Notes: generated by a model not told the origin, from the letters alone. 64,000 nucleotides of DNA from Samsonia erythrinae (GCF_004342665.1 NZ_SMBY01000003.1:335188-399187); one strand, 5' to 3'. Positions 27,545 through 39,002 are shown, counted from the stretch's first letter. Translations and numbers: made by a program.

Positions 27545-27761
27545 TATTCTCGCCGTTAGGGTGAAGCCGCCTGAGTAATGTCATTAAGGTGATGCGGGGA
27601 ACCTATGTTGCCTTTACACCCACAATATGACAATGGTAAGTCTGTCTATGGATTAGATTTTATCGTCATTAACACGCCATAATGTTGTTGTACCCTATTT
27701 GGAAAGCAGTCGGGTATGAATATTGGATGAACCTTCAAAACACGAGTTTAGCGGAGTGACA

Positions 27762-29834
27762 ATGGGTCAGGACAAACTCTACATAGAGAAAGAATTAAGT
27801 TGGTTATCCTTTAATGAGCGAGTACTTCAGGAAGCAGCAGATAAGAGCAATCCGTTAATCGAACGCATGCGCTTTCTCGGTATTTACTCCAGCAACCTTG
27901 ATGAGTTTTATAAAGTCCGTTTTGCCGATCTGAAAAGACGCATTCTGATTAATGAAGAGCAAGGTTTAGACGGCAATCTGCGGCACCTTTTGGGTAAGAT
28001 TCAGGCACGCGTGCTAAAAACCGATCAGATATTCGACAGCCTGTACAACGAATTGCTGTTAGAGATGGCGCGTAACCAGATTTTCCTCGTCAATGAACGT
28101 CAGGTTTCCCCCAATCAGCAAGAGTGGCTGCGGGAGTACTTCCGGCAATATCTGCGTCCGCACATCACGCCCATTCTCATCTTTAACGAAACCAATCTGG
28201 TCGAGTTCCTGAAGGATGATTATACCTACCTTGCGGTCGAAATTATTCGTGGCGATAACATCAGCTACGCGCTGCTGGAAATCCCATCGGATAAAGTTCC
28301 CCGGTTCGTCAATCTGCCGGCGGAAGCGCCCCGACGGCGTAAGACCATGATCCTCATTGATAATATTCTGCGCTACTGTCTGAATGATATTTTCAAGGGC
28401 TTCTTTGATTATGACGCGCTGAACGCCTACTCAATGAAGATGACGCGTGATGCGGAATACGATCTGGTCACGGAAATGGAGTCCAGCCTGCTGGAACTGA
28501 TGTCTTCCAGCCTGAAGCAGCGCCTCACCGCCGAGCCGGTAAGATTTGTCTATCAGCGCGATATGCCGGACGCGATGGTAGCCATGCTACAGGAAAAACT
28601 GGGCATCTCTTCCTATGACTCCGTCATCCCCGGCGGTCGTTATCATAATTTCAAAGACTTTATTTCCTTCCCGAATGTTGGGCGCGCCAATCTGGTTAAC
28701 AAACCGCTGCCCCGGCTGCGCCACAGCTGGTTCAGCCATTTTCGCAACGGGTTTGACGCCATCCGCGAGCGCGATGTTCTCCTCTATTACCCGTACCACA
28801 CATTTGAACACGTGCTGGAACTGCTGCGTCAGGCCTCGTTCGACCCCAATGTGTTGTCCATCAAAATCAATATTTATCGCGTCGCCAAAGACTCGCGCAT
28901 TATTAATTCCATGATCCATGCCGCACACAACGGTAAGAAAGTGACGGTGGTGGTCGAGCTACAGGCGCGTTTTGACGAAGAAGCGAATATTCACTGGGCC
29001 AAGCGTCTGACGGAAGCGGGCGTGCACGTAATTTTCTCCGTACCGGGTTTGAAAATTCACGCCAAGCTGTTCCTGATTTCGCGCCGGGAAGGGGAAAATA
29101 TTGTGCGTTACGCACACATCGGCACCGGGAATTTCAACGAAAAAACCGCTCGTCTGTATACGGACTACTCGCTCATCACCGCTGACGAACGCATCACCAA
29201 TGAAGTCCGCCGCGTCTTCAACTTCATTGAAAATCCCTACCGTCCGGTCAGTTTCGAGTACCTGCTCGTGTCGCCGCAAAACTCACGCGATAAGCTTTAT
29301 CAACTGATTGACAACGAGATCGAAAACGCGCTGGCGAACCGTGATGCAGGCATTACGCTGAAAGTTAATAATCTGGTGGATAAAGGGCTGGTAGAAAGGC
29401 TGTATCGGGCCTCCGGCGCGGGCGTAAAAATTAACCTGCTGGTGCGCGGCATGTGTTCACTCATCCCCAACCTGACGGGGATTAGCGAGAATATTCAGGT
29501 GATCAGCATTCTTGACCGCTATCTGGAACACGATCGTGTGTATGTCTTCCACAACGGCGGCGACAAAAAAGTCTACCTGTCTTCCGCAGATTGGATGACG
29601 CGCAACATTGACTATCGCATTGAAGTCGCTGCGGAAATACTGGATCCCATATTGAAAAACCGCGTGCTGGAAACGCTGGATATCCTGTTCAGCGATACGG
29701 TGAAAGCCCGCGTCATTGATAAAGAATTGAGTAACCGCTATGTATCACGCGGCAACCGGCGTAAAGTACGCGCGCAAAATGCCATCTATGATTACATCAA
29801 GGCGCTGGAGCAACCTGGAGAAAAGCCTGAATAA
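27762..29834 (+). CDS. ppk1: Polyphosphate kinase 1
   Basis: Membrane-associated enzyme that reversibly polymerises the gamma-phosphate of ATP into polyphosphate. 690 residues from ATG 27762 (GGAG upstream); the frame opens 13 codons earlier without a ribosome site. Domains in order: N-terminal helical ([20 protein letters not shown]), head, and two phospholipase D-like domains with the autophosphorylated histidine in [12 protein letters not shown] and [18 protein letters not shown]. Its TAA overlaps the ppx ATG (TAATG). Confidence 0.96.
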   Translation: MGQDKLYIEKELSWLSFNERVLQEAADKSNPLIERMRFLGIYSSNLDEFYKVRFADLKRRILINEEQGLDGNLRHLLGKIQARVLKTDQIFDSLYNELLLEMARNQIFLVNERQVSPNQQEWLREYFRQYLRPHITPILIFNETNLVEFLKDDYTYLAVEIIRGDNISYALLEIPSDKVPRFVNLPAEAPRRRKTMILIDNILRYCLNDIFKGFFDYDALNAYSMKMTRDAEYDLVTEMESSLLELMSSSLKQRLTAEPVRFVYQRDMPDAMVAMLQEKLGISSYDSVIPGGRYHNFKDFISFPNVGRANLVNKPLPRLRHSWFSHFRNGFDAIRERDVLLYYPYHTFEHVLELLRQASFDPNVLSIKINIYRVAKDSRIINSMIHAAHNGKKVTVVVELQARFDEEANIHWAKRLTEAGVHVIFSVPGLKIHAKLFLISRREGENIVRYAHIGTGNFNEKTARLYTDYSLITADERITNEVRRVFNFIENPYRPVSFEYLLVSPQNSRDKLYQLIDNEIENALANRDAGITLKVNNLVDKGLVERLYRASGAGVKINLLVRGMCSLIPNLTGISENIQVISILDRYLEHDRVYVFHNGGDKKVYLSSADWMTRNIDYRIEVAAEILDPILKNRVLETLDILFSDTVKARVIDKELSNRYVSRGNRRKVRAQNAIYDYIKALEQPGEKPE

Positions 29835-31369
29835 TGCCATTAACAAACAATGAAAAGCATGAGGTGAAACCGCAAGAGTTCGCCGCGATCGACTTAGGTT
29901 CCAATAGTTTTCACATGGTTATCGCGCGCGTGGTCAACGGGGCGCTTCAGGTACTGAGTCGTTTAAAACAGCGGGTGCATCTGGCCGACGGGTTGGACAA
30001 TAAAAACAGGCTCAGCGAAGAGGCCATCGAACGCGGCCTGAACTGTCTGGCGCTGTTTGCCGAACGTTTGCAGGGCTTTCCCGCCATGAATGTCTCCATC
30101 GTCGGGACGCATGCGCTGCGTCAGGCGACCAACGCGCAGGCGTTTCTGAGCCGTGCGGCGGATATCATCCCATACCCGATTGAGATCATCTCAGGGCATG
30201 AAGAGGCCCGTCTGATTTTTATGGGCGTAGAGCACACGCAGCCGGAAAAAGGCCGCAAGCTGGTGATCGACATTGGCGGAGGCTCCACCGAACTGGTTAT
30301 CGGTGAAGATTTCGAACCGATACTGGTGGAAAGCCGCCGCATGGGATGCGTCAGTTTCGCACAGCAGTTTTTCCCCAACGGGGAAATCAGCGAGGCCAAC
30401 TTCAAACGCGCCCGACTGGCTGCCGTGCAAAAGCTGGAAACGCTGTCCTGGGAATATCGCATCTATGGCTGGGAATTCGCGCTCGGTGCGTCCGGCACCA
30501 TCAAATCCGCCCATGAAATTCTGGTGGCGATGGGAGAAAAAGACGGTCTGATCACCCCTGAACGGCTGGAAATGCTGCGCCAGCAAATCTTACAGTTTAA
30601 GAACTTCAAGTCGCTGAGCCTGCCGGGCCTGTCCGAAGACAGGCAGTCGGTGCTGGTGCCCGGTCTGGCGATTCTGTGTGGCGTCTTTGATGCGCTGGCG
30701 ATCAAAGCGCTACGCCTGTCCGACGGCGCGCTGCGTGAAGGCGTGCTGTACGAAATGGAAGGCCGTTTCCGCCATCAGGATATTCGGATCCGCACCGCGC
30801 AAAGTCTGGCCAGCCACTACAATATCGACCGCGAACAGGCTCGCCGCGTGCGCGAGACAACGCAACGGCTGTATACGCAGTGGGCGGAACAAAACCCGCA
30901 TCTGGTTCATCCGCAAATCGAGGCCATCGTAAACTGGGCTTCCATGCTGCATGAAGTCGGGCTGGGCATTAACCATAGCGGCATGCATCGCCATTCCGCC
31001 TATATTCTGCAAAATACCAATCTGCCCGGTTTCAATCAGGAACAACAGTTGGTGCTGTCGCTGATTGTGCGGCTGCATCGTAAGGCGATCAAGCTGGAAG
31101 AATTGCCGCGTCTGAACCTGTTCAAAAAGAAACAGTATTTGCCGATGGTGCAGCTGCTGCGTCTTGCCGCCTTGCTCAATAATCAGCGGCAGGCCACCAC
31201 CACGCCGGAAACGCTCCGGCTGCATACGGATGACAACCATTGGACGCTGACGTTTCCTTACGACTTTTTTACCCATAACACGCTGGTGCAATTGGATTTG
31301 GAACGGGAACAGGCTTATTGGCAGGAGGTTACTGGCTGGAAGTTAATCATTCAGGAAGAAAAGGCCTGA
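29834..31369 (+). CDS. ppx: Exopolyphosphatase
   Basis: Processively releases phosphate from polyphosphate ends; also related to ppGpp phosphohydrolases. 511 residues, as usual. ASKHA-type motifs: [18 protein letters not shown] (phosphate-1 loop), [12 protein letters not shown] (phosphate-2), and [11 protein letters not shown]; a C-terminal HD-like helical domain holds [20 protein letters not shown]. Translationally coupled to ppk1. Confidence 0.96.
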   Translation: MPLTNNEKHEVKPQEFAAIDLGSNSFHMVIARVVNGALQVLSRLKQRVHLADGLDNKNRLSEEAIERGLNCLALFAERLQGFPAMNVSIVGTHALRQATNAQAFLSRAADIIPYPIEIISGHEEARLIFMGVEHTQPEKGRKLVIDIGGGSTELVIGEDFEPILVESRRMGCVSFAQQFFPNGEISEANFKRARLAAVQKLETLSWEYRIYGWEFALGASGTIKSAHEILVAMGEKDGLITPERLEMLRQQILQFKNFKSLSLPGLSEDRQSVLVPGLAILCGVFDALAIKALRLSDGALREGVLYEMEGRFRHQDIRIRTAQSLASHYNIDREQARRVRETTQRLYTQWAEQNPHLVHPQIEAIVNWASMLHEVGLGINHSGMHRHSAYILQNTNLPGFNQEQQLVLSLIVRLHRKAIKLEELPRLNLFKKKQYLPMVQLLRLAALLNNQRQATTTPETLRLHTDDNHWTLTFPYDFFTHNTLVQLDLEREQAYWQEVTGWKLIIQEEKA

Positions 31370-31378
31370 TAACTGCCG

Positions 31379-31401
31379 GACGGCGCCTGCACCGCGCCGT
31401 C
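31379..31401 (+). terminator. Hairpin after ppx
   Basis: GACGGCGC CTGCACC GCGCCGTC, an 8-bp GC-rich stem 10 bp after the ppx stop. No T-run, so the terminator call is tentative. Confidence 0.4.
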
Positions 31402-31572
31402 GCTACGCCGCGTCCCGCGTTTCAGTCAGGTTAACATAAAGTTTACAGCGATGACGCCGATACCAAAATGAGGGTTGGTGAGCATTTTTTGCCAACATCA
31501 GCCTCCTCAATGGTAAGGCGCGCTTCCTTTCCATATCCGATATGAATCCAACTCAGCGTGAAGGAGAGAAAA

Positions 31573-31761
31573 ATGGATGTATCACAGATTGCATCGCTCG
31601 CGACCGACCTCAGCAACCTACGCACCAGCAATGAGGCCAATACGCTGGTGATGAAAAAATCGCTCGACAATCAAGAAGCCCTTATTTCCGGCATCTTACA
31701 GGCATTACCCCCTTTGCCTGCAAACCCGTCCATCGGACGTAATATCAATACCACGGCATAA
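31573..31761 (+). CDS. YjfB-family small protein
   Basis: Product of 62 residues from ATG 31573 with AAGGAG 7 nt upstream. It shows the YjfB family pattern: MDVSQIASLATDLS start, a central VMKKSLDNQEALISGILQALP helix and a PSIGRNINTTA end. The family is annotated as putative motility protein because it is often co-regulated with flagellar genes; its biochemical role is unknown. No flagellar gene is nearby here. Confidence 0.75.
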   Translation: MDVSQIASLATDLSNLRTSNEANTLVMKKSLDNQEALISGILQALPPLPANPSIGRNINTTA

Positions 31762-32012
31762 CACCGCCGTCAGGCTTCAAACGGCATAGCGTTGTGTAAA
31801 CGCGACTCGAATGTAGTATTGAAGCCCCCCAAGGCAGCCCGTTCTTCGATTGACGGGCAGGTTGCCTTGTCCACTGAATGCCATTCCTGAACGCCTGACG
31901 CGGGCAACGCAGCTCGGCCATCATCTTTTTCGCCCGGACAGATTGACCTCCCCTTATCCTTATGCCTAAATAAATAGCAGCGAATGTTCGCTTTCACAGA
32001 GGTTTTCGCGTC

Positions 32013-32228
32013 ATGTCTACACTTATCCAAAAACGACGATTGTCGATACGCTCACGACGAAGTGGTTCCCGCATTGCCCGCACCGTTTTGATGATCAGCT
32101 TCATTATTCTTTTAGGCCGCTTTGCTTACTCCACGCTCACTGCATTTGCCCATCATCAGGACAAACAGCAGCAACGCGTTGAACAATCCTTTCTTCCTCC
32201 CAGCGTACACATTCATCAGAAAGAGTAG
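32013..32228 (+). CDS. yfgG: Small membrane protein YfgG (DUF2633)
   Basis: Product of 71 residues with a basic N-terminus (RRLSIRSRRSGSRIARTV) and one membrane helix (LMISFIILLGRFAYSTL), matching E. coli YfgG, which lies near ppk-ppx-yfgF. Here yfgF is absent and a yjfB-type gene sits between. Function unknown. The ribosome site is weak (GAGG at 9 nt). Confidence 0.75.
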   Translation: MSTLIQKRRLSIRSRRSGSRIARTVLMISFIILLGRFAYSTLTAFAHHQDKQQQRVEQSFLPPSVHIHQKE

Positions 32229-32468
32229 CAGCCCGCCTCTGAACGCTTATATTCCATTCATTTTCAGCAGGTCATTGCCACCGTTTTTCCGTGCCTGTTA
32301 TTCCCTGCTTACGTCTCATTTTACCCCCTGCCTGTTCGGTATTCATTGCGCCCGATAAATGCCGCCTAACCTTTCAGACCCTGATTGGCCGTGAATCCTA
32401 TTCTTAATCGACTGATTTTGCGCTACGTTTAATAAAATACGGATAAAAACAGATCGAGCATCAACACC

Positions 32469-33929
32469 ATGTCGAGCGTAAAAAAACTTACCGACCTTCG
32501 GCGTCGTATTTCTCTTCTATTACTGGAAAACAAGGCGCTGGTTGAAGAGATTATCCAGCGACCTTTCCACACGACGGCCCCCGGGGATGCGACGTTACGA
32601 GACAAAACCACGCTGCGCGATAAGCGTCTCCTGCTCGAACAAACCGCCGAAATCCGCGAGCATATTATCAGGCTGCATGCCGCCGACGTGGCCGATTTGC
32701 TGGAGTCGCTGCCGCAGGATGAGCGTCTGGCGCTCTGGCGACTCGTTCCGGTAGAAAAACGTGGTCACGTCCTGATCGAAGCTTCCGATAGCATTTCCGA
32801 TAGTCTGATCGACGATATGCAGGATAAGGAAATTCTGCGGGCGGTGCGTTTGCTGGATGTAGACGACCAGGCCCAGCTTTCGCGGCTTCTCCCACGCCAT
32901 CTGCTGGGGAGAATACTCACGTCGCTTGAGCCGAAGCAGCGTGCCCAGCTGCGCGCCGCCATCAATTATGATGAAGACTGCATTGGCCACATGATGGACT
33001 TCAAAATCATCACCGTGCGTGCCGATGTCACGCTGGCAGCCGTACAGCGCTATCTGCGCTACCGCAAGGTCATCCCCGAATCAACCGACAAATTGTTCGT
33101 CACCGACCGCAAAAACACGCTAATCGGCGAATTGTCACTCGCCAGCATTTTGCTCCACCCGCCCCTCGCGCGGGTGGCAGACATCATGGAAGCGCAGCCG
33201 TTAAGCTTTCAGCCTGAAGATAAAGTCGAAGAGGCCGCCGGCGCCTTTGAACGCTATGACTTGATCTCCAGCGCGGTGGTCGACAGCAAAGGGAAGCTCA
33301 TGGGACGCCTGACCATTGAAGATATCGTCGATGTCGTCAATAGAGAAAGCGACAGCAACCTGCGACGTTCCGGGGGTTTGACGCCGTCAGAAGACGTCTA
33401 TGCCCCGGTGTACAAATCGGTGCGTAACCGCTGGACATGGCTGGCCGTCAATCTGTGTACGGCGCTGATCGCTTCGCGCGTTATCGGCCTGTTTGAGCAC
33501 ACGCTGTCCCATCTGGTGGCGCTGGCGACGCTCATGCCGATTGTCGCCGGGATTGGCGGGAATACCGGTAATCAGACGATCACTATGATTGTGCGCGCGC
33601 TGGCGCTGCATCAGTTGGAGCATGGCAATAAGCGGTATCTGTTGCTCAAAGAGTTGGGCGTGGCGCTGGTGAACGGCGTGATATGGGGCGCGGTCATGGG
33701 GCTGGTAACCTTCCTGCTCTACGGCAACCCGGCCATGGGCGGCGTCATGATGCTGGCGATTTTGCTGAATTTGTTACTCGCCGCATTGATGGGCGTGGCG
33801 ATCCCGCTGGCCATGATGAAGCTGGGGCGCGATCCTGCTATCGGATCCAGCGTGATGATTACGGCGATCACCGACACCGGCGGCTTCTTTATTTTTCTTG
33901 GACTGGCGACGCTGTTTTTGCTGCCCTGA
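32469..33929 (+). CDS. mgtE: Magnesium transporter MgtE
   Basis: Mg2+ channel of 486 residues. N-domain of superhelical HEAT-like repeats (HAADVADLLESLPQDERLALWRLV, about 65-190), two CBS domains (about 195-315) that sense Mg2+, the connecting plug helix, then five membrane helices with the selectivity motif PIVAGIGGNTGNQT and a conserved pore ASP in TAITDTGGFF. The 240-bp leader shows no recognisable Mg2+ riboswitch. Confidence 0.93.
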   Translation: MSSVKKLTDLRRRISLLLLENKALVEEIIQRPFHTTAPGDATLRDKTTLRDKRLLLEQTAEIREHIIRLHAADVADLLESLPQDERLALWRLVPVEKRGHVLIEASDSISDSLIDDMQDKEILRAVRLLDVDDQAQLSRLLPRHLLGRILTSLEPKQRAQLRAAINYDEDCIGHMMDFKIITVRADVTLAAVQRYLRYRKVIPESTDKLFVTDRKNTLIGELSLASILLHPPLARVADIMEAQPLSFQPEDKVEEAAGAFERYDLISSAVVDSKGKLMGRLTIEDIVDVVNRESDSNLRRSGGLTPSEDVYAPVYKSVRNRWTWLAVNLCTALIASRVIGLFEHTLSHLVALATLMPIVAGIGGNTGNQTITMIVRALALHQLEHGNKRYLLLKELGVALVNGVIWGAVMGLVTFLLYGNPAMGGVMMLAILLNLLLAALMGVAIPLAMMKLGRDPAIGSSVMITAITDTGGFFIFLGLATLFLLP

Positions 33930-33943
33930 GATCCTGACAATAT

Positions 33944-33971
33944 CAAAAGGGCCTTAACCATTGCGCCCTTT
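33944..33971. terminator. Terminator between mgtE and galK
   Basis: AAAAGGGC ... GCCCTTTT hairpin with A- and T-rich flanks, usable by both convergent genes. Confidence 0.75.
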
Positions 33972-33995
33972 TCGCCGGTGATTTTCGGCGAACGC

Positions 33996-35159
33996 TCAGC
34001 GCAATCGGCCTGCGCCGTCGGACGCCCGGCACAGGTAGATAGACGGTTGAAGCCCGGTACGCGCCGGGTATTCTCGAACTATCGCCTGTTTTACCTCTTC
34101 CGTCAGCGCGGAGGGGATCAGGGCGACAATGCAGCCGCCGAAACCGCCGCCGGTCATGCGCACGCCCCCCTGCGCACCGACACGTTCCTGAATCAGCGCC
34201 ACCAGCGCATCAATCGGCGGCACGGTAATGTCAAAATCCTCCCGCATGGAAACCTGAGATTCCGCCATCAGCGTAAATAACCGACGGGCATCCTGACGCG
34301 CCAGCGCATCGGCCGCATCCAGTGTGCGGCTGTTCTCGGTAATCACGTGCCGCGCACGGCGCACCACGACCGGATCCAGCTCCGCCGCTCCCGCTTCAAG
34401 CTGCGGCAGTGAAACATCGCGCAACGCCTTGACATTGAAATGACGTGCAGCCGCTTCACACTGTTGGCGACGTGCATTGTATTCGCTGTCCACCAAACCA
34501 CGGCGCACGTTGGAATTTACAATCAGTAAATCCACATCGGCGAGCATCCGTACAGATCGGCTCGCCAGAGAGCGGCAATCAATCAGCATCGCATGACCGG
34601 CCTGCCCCTGCGCCGAAATATACTGATCCATAATGCCGCAGCGGCAACCGACAAAATCGTTTTCCGCACGCTGGCCGTTTAACGCAATATCCAACTGGCT
34701 GATGTTCAGGCCGTTTAACTCTTTGAACGTTTGTCCGATCGCCACTTCCAGCGAAGCCGACGAACTCAGCCCGGCGCCAGAGGGAACGTTGCCGGCAATC
34801 ACCATGTCCATTCCGCTAAGCGGCAGGCCGCGCGCCAGCAGGAACTTTACGGTTCCCCGGACATAGTTAGCCCAGATAAGCGTCGGATGAGGCGCAATCT
34901 CCCCGGCAAGGTCGAATTCATCCTGCTGATTGTCATAATCCACCGCGATCGCCCGTATTTTGCCATCCTGACGCACAGCCGCGCTCACGACCGTGTGGTA
35001 ATCGATCGCACAGGGTAAAACAAAGCCATCGTTATAATCCGTGTGTTCACCAATCAGGTTAACCCGACCGGGAGCCTGAATCGCGGCGTGTGGCGCATAA
35101 CCCAACAAACGTCTGAAAACAGACTCGGTGACTTGACGCAGAGACTCCATCCGGGACAT
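33996..35159 (-). CDS. galK: Galactokinase
   Basis: GHMP kinase phosphorylating galactose at C1. 387 residues with the galactokinase signature [19 protein letters not shown] (about 32-50), the ATP loop [18 protein letters not shown], and GGRV-type motif [17 protein letters not shown] lies 7 nt before the ATG. It follows galT after 9 bp. Confidence 0.96.
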   Translation of the reverse strand: MSRMESLRQVTESVFRRLLGYAPHAAIQAPGRVNLIGEHTDYNDGFVLPCAIDYHTVVSAAVRQDGKIRAIAVDYDNQQDEFDLAGEIAPHPTLIWANYVRGTVKFLLARGLPLSGMDMVIAGNVPSGAGLSSSASLEVAIGQTFKELNGLNISQLDIALNGQRAENDFVGCRCGIMDQYISAQGQAGHAMLIDCRSLASRSVRMLADVDLLIVNSNVRRGLVDSEYNARRQQCEAAARHFNVKALRDVSLPQLEAGAAELDPVVVRRARHVITENSRTLDAADALARQDARRLFTLMAESQVSMREDFDITVPPIDALVALIQERVGAQGGVRMTGGGFGGCIVALIPSALTEEVKQAIVREYPARTGLQPSIYLCRASDGAGRLR

Positions 35160-35168
35160 AAAATGACC

Positions 35169-36209
35169 TCAACTTTGCTCACGAAAATGAATATCACTCA
35201 GGCTGCGTAAACGTTCAGCCGCCTGCTCTGCCGTCAGATCGCGTTGTGCTTCAGCCAGCATTTCATAGCCGACCATAAATTTGCGCACGCTGGCGGAGCG
35301 TAACAGCGGAGGATAAAAATGGGCATGCAATTGCCAGTGCCTATTGTCGTCGCCATTAAATGGCGCGCCGTGCCATCCCATCGAATAGGGAAATGAACAC
35401 TGGAACAGATTGTCGTAACGGCTGGTCAGTTTCTTCAGGAGCAGCGCCAGATCGTGACGCTGAACGTCGCTCAACTGCGGCAATCGCTGTACGGCGAATG
35501 TCGGCAATACCAGCGTTTCAAACGGCCATGACGCCCAGTAAGGGACAACCGCCAACCAGTGCGCCGTTTCCACCACGCTGCGCGAACCGTCAGCCTGCTC
35601 ACGCTGAACGTAGTCCAGCAGTAACGGTGAACCATGACGGGCGAAATAGGCTCGCTGCCGCTCGTCCTCACGCTGTACCTCATTTGGCAGAAAATCGTTA
35701 GCCCACACTTGCCCGTGCGGATGGGGATTGGAGCACCCCATCATCGCGCCTTTATTCTCGAAAACCTGAACCCACGGATAGCGCCTGCCCAGTTCCTCGC
35801 TTTGATCGCACCAGATATCAATTACCGCTTTCAGTGCCGGCAGCGAAAGCTGAGGCAGACTTTTACCGTGATCGGGAGAAAAACAGATGACGCGGCTGAC
35901 GCCGCGCGCTTGCTGCATCCGGAAAAGGTCGTCGTTGCCCGGCGGCGCATCCGGCGTGTCCTCCATCAGGGCCGAAAAATCATTCGTAAAAACAAAGGGG
36001 CCCTGATAAGGCGGATTAACATCGCCAGTAATACGTTTGTTGCCCGCACACAGGTAGCAGGCGGGATCATAGGACGGCGGCGTCGAACGATCGGGCTCAT
36101 CCTGCTGACCTTGCCAGGGGCGGCTGGCGCGATGCGGCGAAACCAGAATCCATTCACCTTTCAGCGGATTAAATCGGCGATGCGGATGTTCTGTTGGCTC
36201 AAACGGCAT
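35169..36209 (-). CDS. galT: Galactose-1-phosphate uridylyltransferase
   Basis: Leloir-pathway enzyme of 346 residues exchanging UMP between UDP-glucose and galactose-1-phosphate. Zn ligands CYLCAG and the active-site [10 protein letters not shown] (nucleophilic His) are present. ATG 36209 has GAGGA upstream; the frame extends 19 codons further without support. First gene of galTK; no galE or galM is adjacent. Confidence 0.95.
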   Translation of the reverse strand: MPFEPTEHPHRRFNPLKGEWILVSPHRASRPWQGQQDEPDRSTPPSYDPACYLCAGNKRITGDVNPPYQGPFVFTNDFSALMEDTPDAPPGNDDLFRMQQARGVSRVICFSPDHGKSLPQLSLPALKAVIDIWCDQSEELGRRYPWVQVFENKGAMMGCSNPHPHGQVWANDFLPNEVQREDERQRAYFARHGSPLLLDYVQREQADGSRSVVETAHWLAVVPYWASWPFETLVLPTFAVQRLPQLSDVQRHDLALLLKKLTSRYDNLFQCSFPYSMGWHGAPFNGDDNRHWQLHAHFYPPLLRSASVRKFMVGYEMLAEAQRDLTAEQAAERLRSLSDIHFREQS

Positions 36210-36334
36210 AAGCGATTCCTCAAAGCAATAATGCGAATTCCTTACAGGTAGGAAAGCCAATGGCATAGCCCGGCGCCTTTCATCAATAAGGGGCGCGAAT
36301 CGGGCAGCACACAGACACCGTCAGAAAAGTCACC

Positions 36335-36350
36335 GTGTAACCGTTACCCC
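36335..36350. promoter_or_regulatory. Weak candidate GalR half-operator
   Basis: GTGTAACCGTTACCCC keeps the left GalR half site but the right half is shifted by one base. It lies between galT and the better site downstream, spacing compatible with dual operators. Confidence 0.35.
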
Positions 36351-36420
36351 TATATTTATAGAAAAAATCTCTGTAATAATGCGAGTGTTATTGGGAATTG
36401 ATGTATAAGGGCATAAAAAT

Positions 36421-36436
36421 GTGTAAACGATTACAT
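36421..36436. promoter_or_regulatory. GalR operator
   Basis: GTGTAAACGATTACAT matches the Gal operator consensus GTGTAANCGNTTACAC at all but the final base. It lies 212 bp before galT and 308 bp before galR, in the 534-bp gap between them that is otherwise AT-rich and gene-free. Confidence 0.75.
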
Positions 36437-36743
36437 TCAATCTAAACCTCAGGCGATGATTTTGGAATAGCGAAAGAGAAGATAATGGGTGATGGCGATC
36501 GTATAAATACGGTCTGGATCAGAAAGGGCAGCAGGTCAAATAGGTAACATGCCTGAAAAACCTGTACAGTGATAAAGAAAAATCAGCCGTTTTTTCTTTT
36601 AATTGCACGTTAGGCGACGACTCGCCTTCTCTCCCCCCAGACAATGTGAGCGGCAGGACAAAGCTCATCGTTTTGTACTCTGCCGATGCATACGCCGCTT
36701 GCGGCGCGACGGGGATAACGTATTTGACCGTTCAGGAATGCCA

Positions 36744-37754
36744 ATGGCCACAATAAAGGACGTCGCACGTCTATCCGGTTTCTCCGTCGCCACGGTTTCA
36801 CGCGTGATCAACAACTCCCCCAAAGCGAGCGCCGCCTCACGCGACGCGGTACACAAAGCGATGGCGGAACTGAAATATCATCCGAATGCCAATGCCAGAG
36901 CCCTTGCCCACCAAAGTGCGGAGACCATGGGGCTGGTTGTCGCTGATGTGTCCGATCCCTTTTTTGGCGCGATGGTGAAATCCGTCGAGCAAATCGCACA
37001 GGCAACCGGTCGTTTTCTGCTGATCGGGAACGGCTACCACAATGCCGAACAGGAGAGGAAGGCCATTGAGCAGTTGATTCGCCATCGTTGCGCCGGGCTG
37101 ATCGTGCACGCGAAGATGCTGTCGGACGACGAACTGGCCGCGTTAATGAGCCATATTCCCGATATGGTGCTTATCAACCGTGTTTTGCCCGACTATGAAA
37201 CCCGCTGCGTCGCGCTGGATGATCATTACGGTTCCTGGCTGGCGACGCGTCATTTGATTCAGGAAGGGCATCAGAAAATGGGTTTCCTCTGCTCTAATCA
37301 CCCCATCTCCGACGCCGCAGACCGCTTGCAGGGCTATCGGGATGCTTTGCAGGAACACAACATCACGCTAGATGAACGTCTTATTGCCTGGGCATCGCCG
37401 GACGAACCGGGCGGCGAGTCGGCAATGATGGAGCTCCTGAGTCGGGGAGGCCAGATGACAGCGGTGGTGTGTTATAACGACGCGATGGCCGCTGGCGCGC
37501 TGTCGGTGTTAAGCGACAACAGCATCAGCGTTCCGCAGGATATGTCGGTGGTAGGGTTCGATGACGTCCTCATTGCCCGTTACCTTCGTCCCCGACTGAC
37601 AACCGTGCGCTATCCGGTTTCAACAATGGCAATACAGGCGGCGGAATTGGCTATTGCGCTCTCCCACGGTCAGCCGCTGAGCGCCCCCACCCATCTGTTC
37701 AGCCCAACGCTGGTGCGCCGCCAATCGGTCTGCCCACCAGCGCGTAACACCTAA
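36744..37754 (+). CDS. galR: LacI-family galactose repressor
   Basis: Transcription factor of 336 residues from ATG 36744 (AGGA 6 nt upstream; a second ATG at 36738 abuts it). HTH TIKDVARLSGFSVATVSRVINNSPKAS, hinge NARALA, and a periplasmic-binding-like effector domain close to E. coli GalR throughout (DVSDPFFGAMVKSVEQIA, LLIGNGYHNAEQERKAIEQLIRHRC). Divergent from galTK with a Gal operator between, so it very likely represses them. GalS is the close paralogue and cannot be fully excluded. Confidence 0.88.
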   Translation: MATIKDVARLSGFSVATVSRVINNSPKASAASRDAVHKAMAELKYHPNANARALAHQSAETMGLVVADVSDPFFGAMVKSVEQIAQATGRFLLIGNGYHNAEQERKAIEQLIRHRCAGLIVHAKMLSDDELAALMSHIPDMVLINRVLPDYETRCVALDDHYGSWLATRHLIQEGHQKMGFLCSNHPISDAADRLQGYRDALQEHNITLDERLIAWASPDEPGGESAMMELLSRGGQMTAVVCYNDAMAAGALSVLSDNSISVPQDMSVVGFDDVLIARYLRPRLTTVRYPVSTMAIQAAELAIALSHGQPLSAPTHLFSPTLVRRQSVCPPARNT

Positions 37755-37768
37755 GCGCGCGTTAGCGG

Positions 37769-38743
37769 TCAACGGTTTTCGCTGCCGCTCGCCTCATTCA
37801 GCCGTTCGATATCGTCTGCCGACAGCGTCAGCCGCGTCGCGCTCGCCAGTTCCGCCACCTGCGCGAGCGACGTCGCGCTGGCGATCGGCGCGGTCACGCT
37901 CGGGCGCGCAATCAGCCACGCCAACGCCACCTGAGACGGCGTCGTTTGATGCGACTGCGCCACGCTATCCAGCGCCGTCAGAATCGTGCGCCCACGTGCG
38001 TTCAGGTATTTCTCGACGACCCCTTGTCCGCGCGCGCTTTTTGACGCATCCTCCGGCTGGCGATACTTGCCTGACAGAAACCCGCTGGCCAGTGAATAAT
38101 AGCTGATGACCCCGATCCCGTGTTCAAGCGCCAGCGGCTCCAGCTCGGCTTCGTAGCCCTGCCGATCGTATAAGTTGTATTCCGGTTGCAGCGTTTCATA
38201 GCGTGCCAGATGGTTAGCTTTGCTGACGTTCAGGGCCTCCGCCAGACGCTCCGCGCTGTAGTTAGACGCGCCAATCGCTCTGACTTTCCCCTCTTTAATC
38301 AAGGCATCAAACGCAGCCAGCGTTTCCTCCAGCGGCGTCTCCTGGTCGTCCGTATGCGCCTGATAGAGATCGATATAATCCGTTTGCAAACGCTGTAAGG
38401 AAGACTCGACCGCCTGACGAATATAGCGAGGCGACAGCCCTTTCTTGCCCTCGTCCAAATCCATGCCGACTTTGGTGGCGAGAATGACCTTATCGCGCAG
38501 GCCGCTTTTCTTCAGCCAGTTGCCGATGATCGTTTCAGACTCGCCGCCCTGATTACCGGGCGCCCAACGCGAGTAAACATCCGCGGTATCAATGAAGTTC
38601 AGCCGGTGCTCCATGAGCGCATCCAGCAGGCTGAACGAGGTCGGCTGATCGACCGTCCAGCCAAAGACATTGCCGCCAAACGCCAATGGCGGAACCACAA
38701 TGCCCGAACGTCCAAGCTCACGCATCATCTCTGATACTGACAT
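37769..38743 (-). CDS. Aldo/keto reductase
   Basis: NADPH-dependent oxidoreductase with the (beta/alpha)8 aldo/keto reductase fold, 324 residues from ATG 38743 (AAGGAG upstream). Catalytic tetrad: Asp and Tyr in NFIDTADVYSRW, Lys in ILATKVGMD, His in YQAHTDD. The C-terminal phosphate-binding region IASATSLAQVAELASA is typical. Physiological substrate is unknown; its neighbours galR and nupC give no strong hint. Confidence 0.87.
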   Translation of the reverse strand: MSVSEMMRELGRSGIVVPPLAFGGNVFGWTVDQPTSFSLLDALMEHRLNFIDTADVYSRWAPGNQGGESETIIGNWLKKSGLRDKVILATKVGMDLDEGKKGLSPRYIRQAVESSLQRLQTDYIDLYQAHTDDQETPLEETLAAFDALIKEGKVRAIGASNYSAERLAEALNVSKANHLARYETLQPEYNLYDRQGYEAELEPLALEHGIGVISYYSLASGFLSGKYRQPEDASKSARGQGVVEKYLNARGRTILTALDSVAQSHQTTPSQVALAWLIARPSVTAPIASATSLAQVAELASATRLTLSADDIERLNEASGSENR

Positions 38744-38906
38744 AATCACACTCCTTTTGAATCATGCAGAACACATTATGGGAAACACTCGCCTATCGGC
38801 AACGTGTAGCCTGCCGCAACAACTTTCCGTTGTGGGATAAGAACAATGAATGAACGGAAAGCGAGAATAACGAGACATAGCATCTAGTTTAGATAAAATC
38901 CTGCGG

Positions 38907-38912
38907 TATAAT
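38907..38912 (+). promoter_or_regulatory. Candidate -10 box of nupC
   Basis: A perfect TATAAT 91 bp before the nupC ATG. No good -35 at 16-18 bp, so an activator (CRP in E. coli) may be needed. Confidence 0.4.
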
Positions 38913-39002
38913 TCTTTTTTTTGTGTTCTTTCTCTCATTTTTAGTACACGCGTTACATAAAATGACGTGGAAAACTTGTCCTGCCTCATATTTGGAGCAC
39001 AC

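Noticed and set aside
31514..31543. Possible sigma-28 promoter before the yjfB-type gene (TAAG ... TCCGATA)
   Set aside because: The spacing between the two boxes is two bases too long and both boxes are imperfect.
32229..32468. Magnesium riboswitch before mgtE
   Set aside because: No M-box-like conserved segments are visible in the 240-bp leader.
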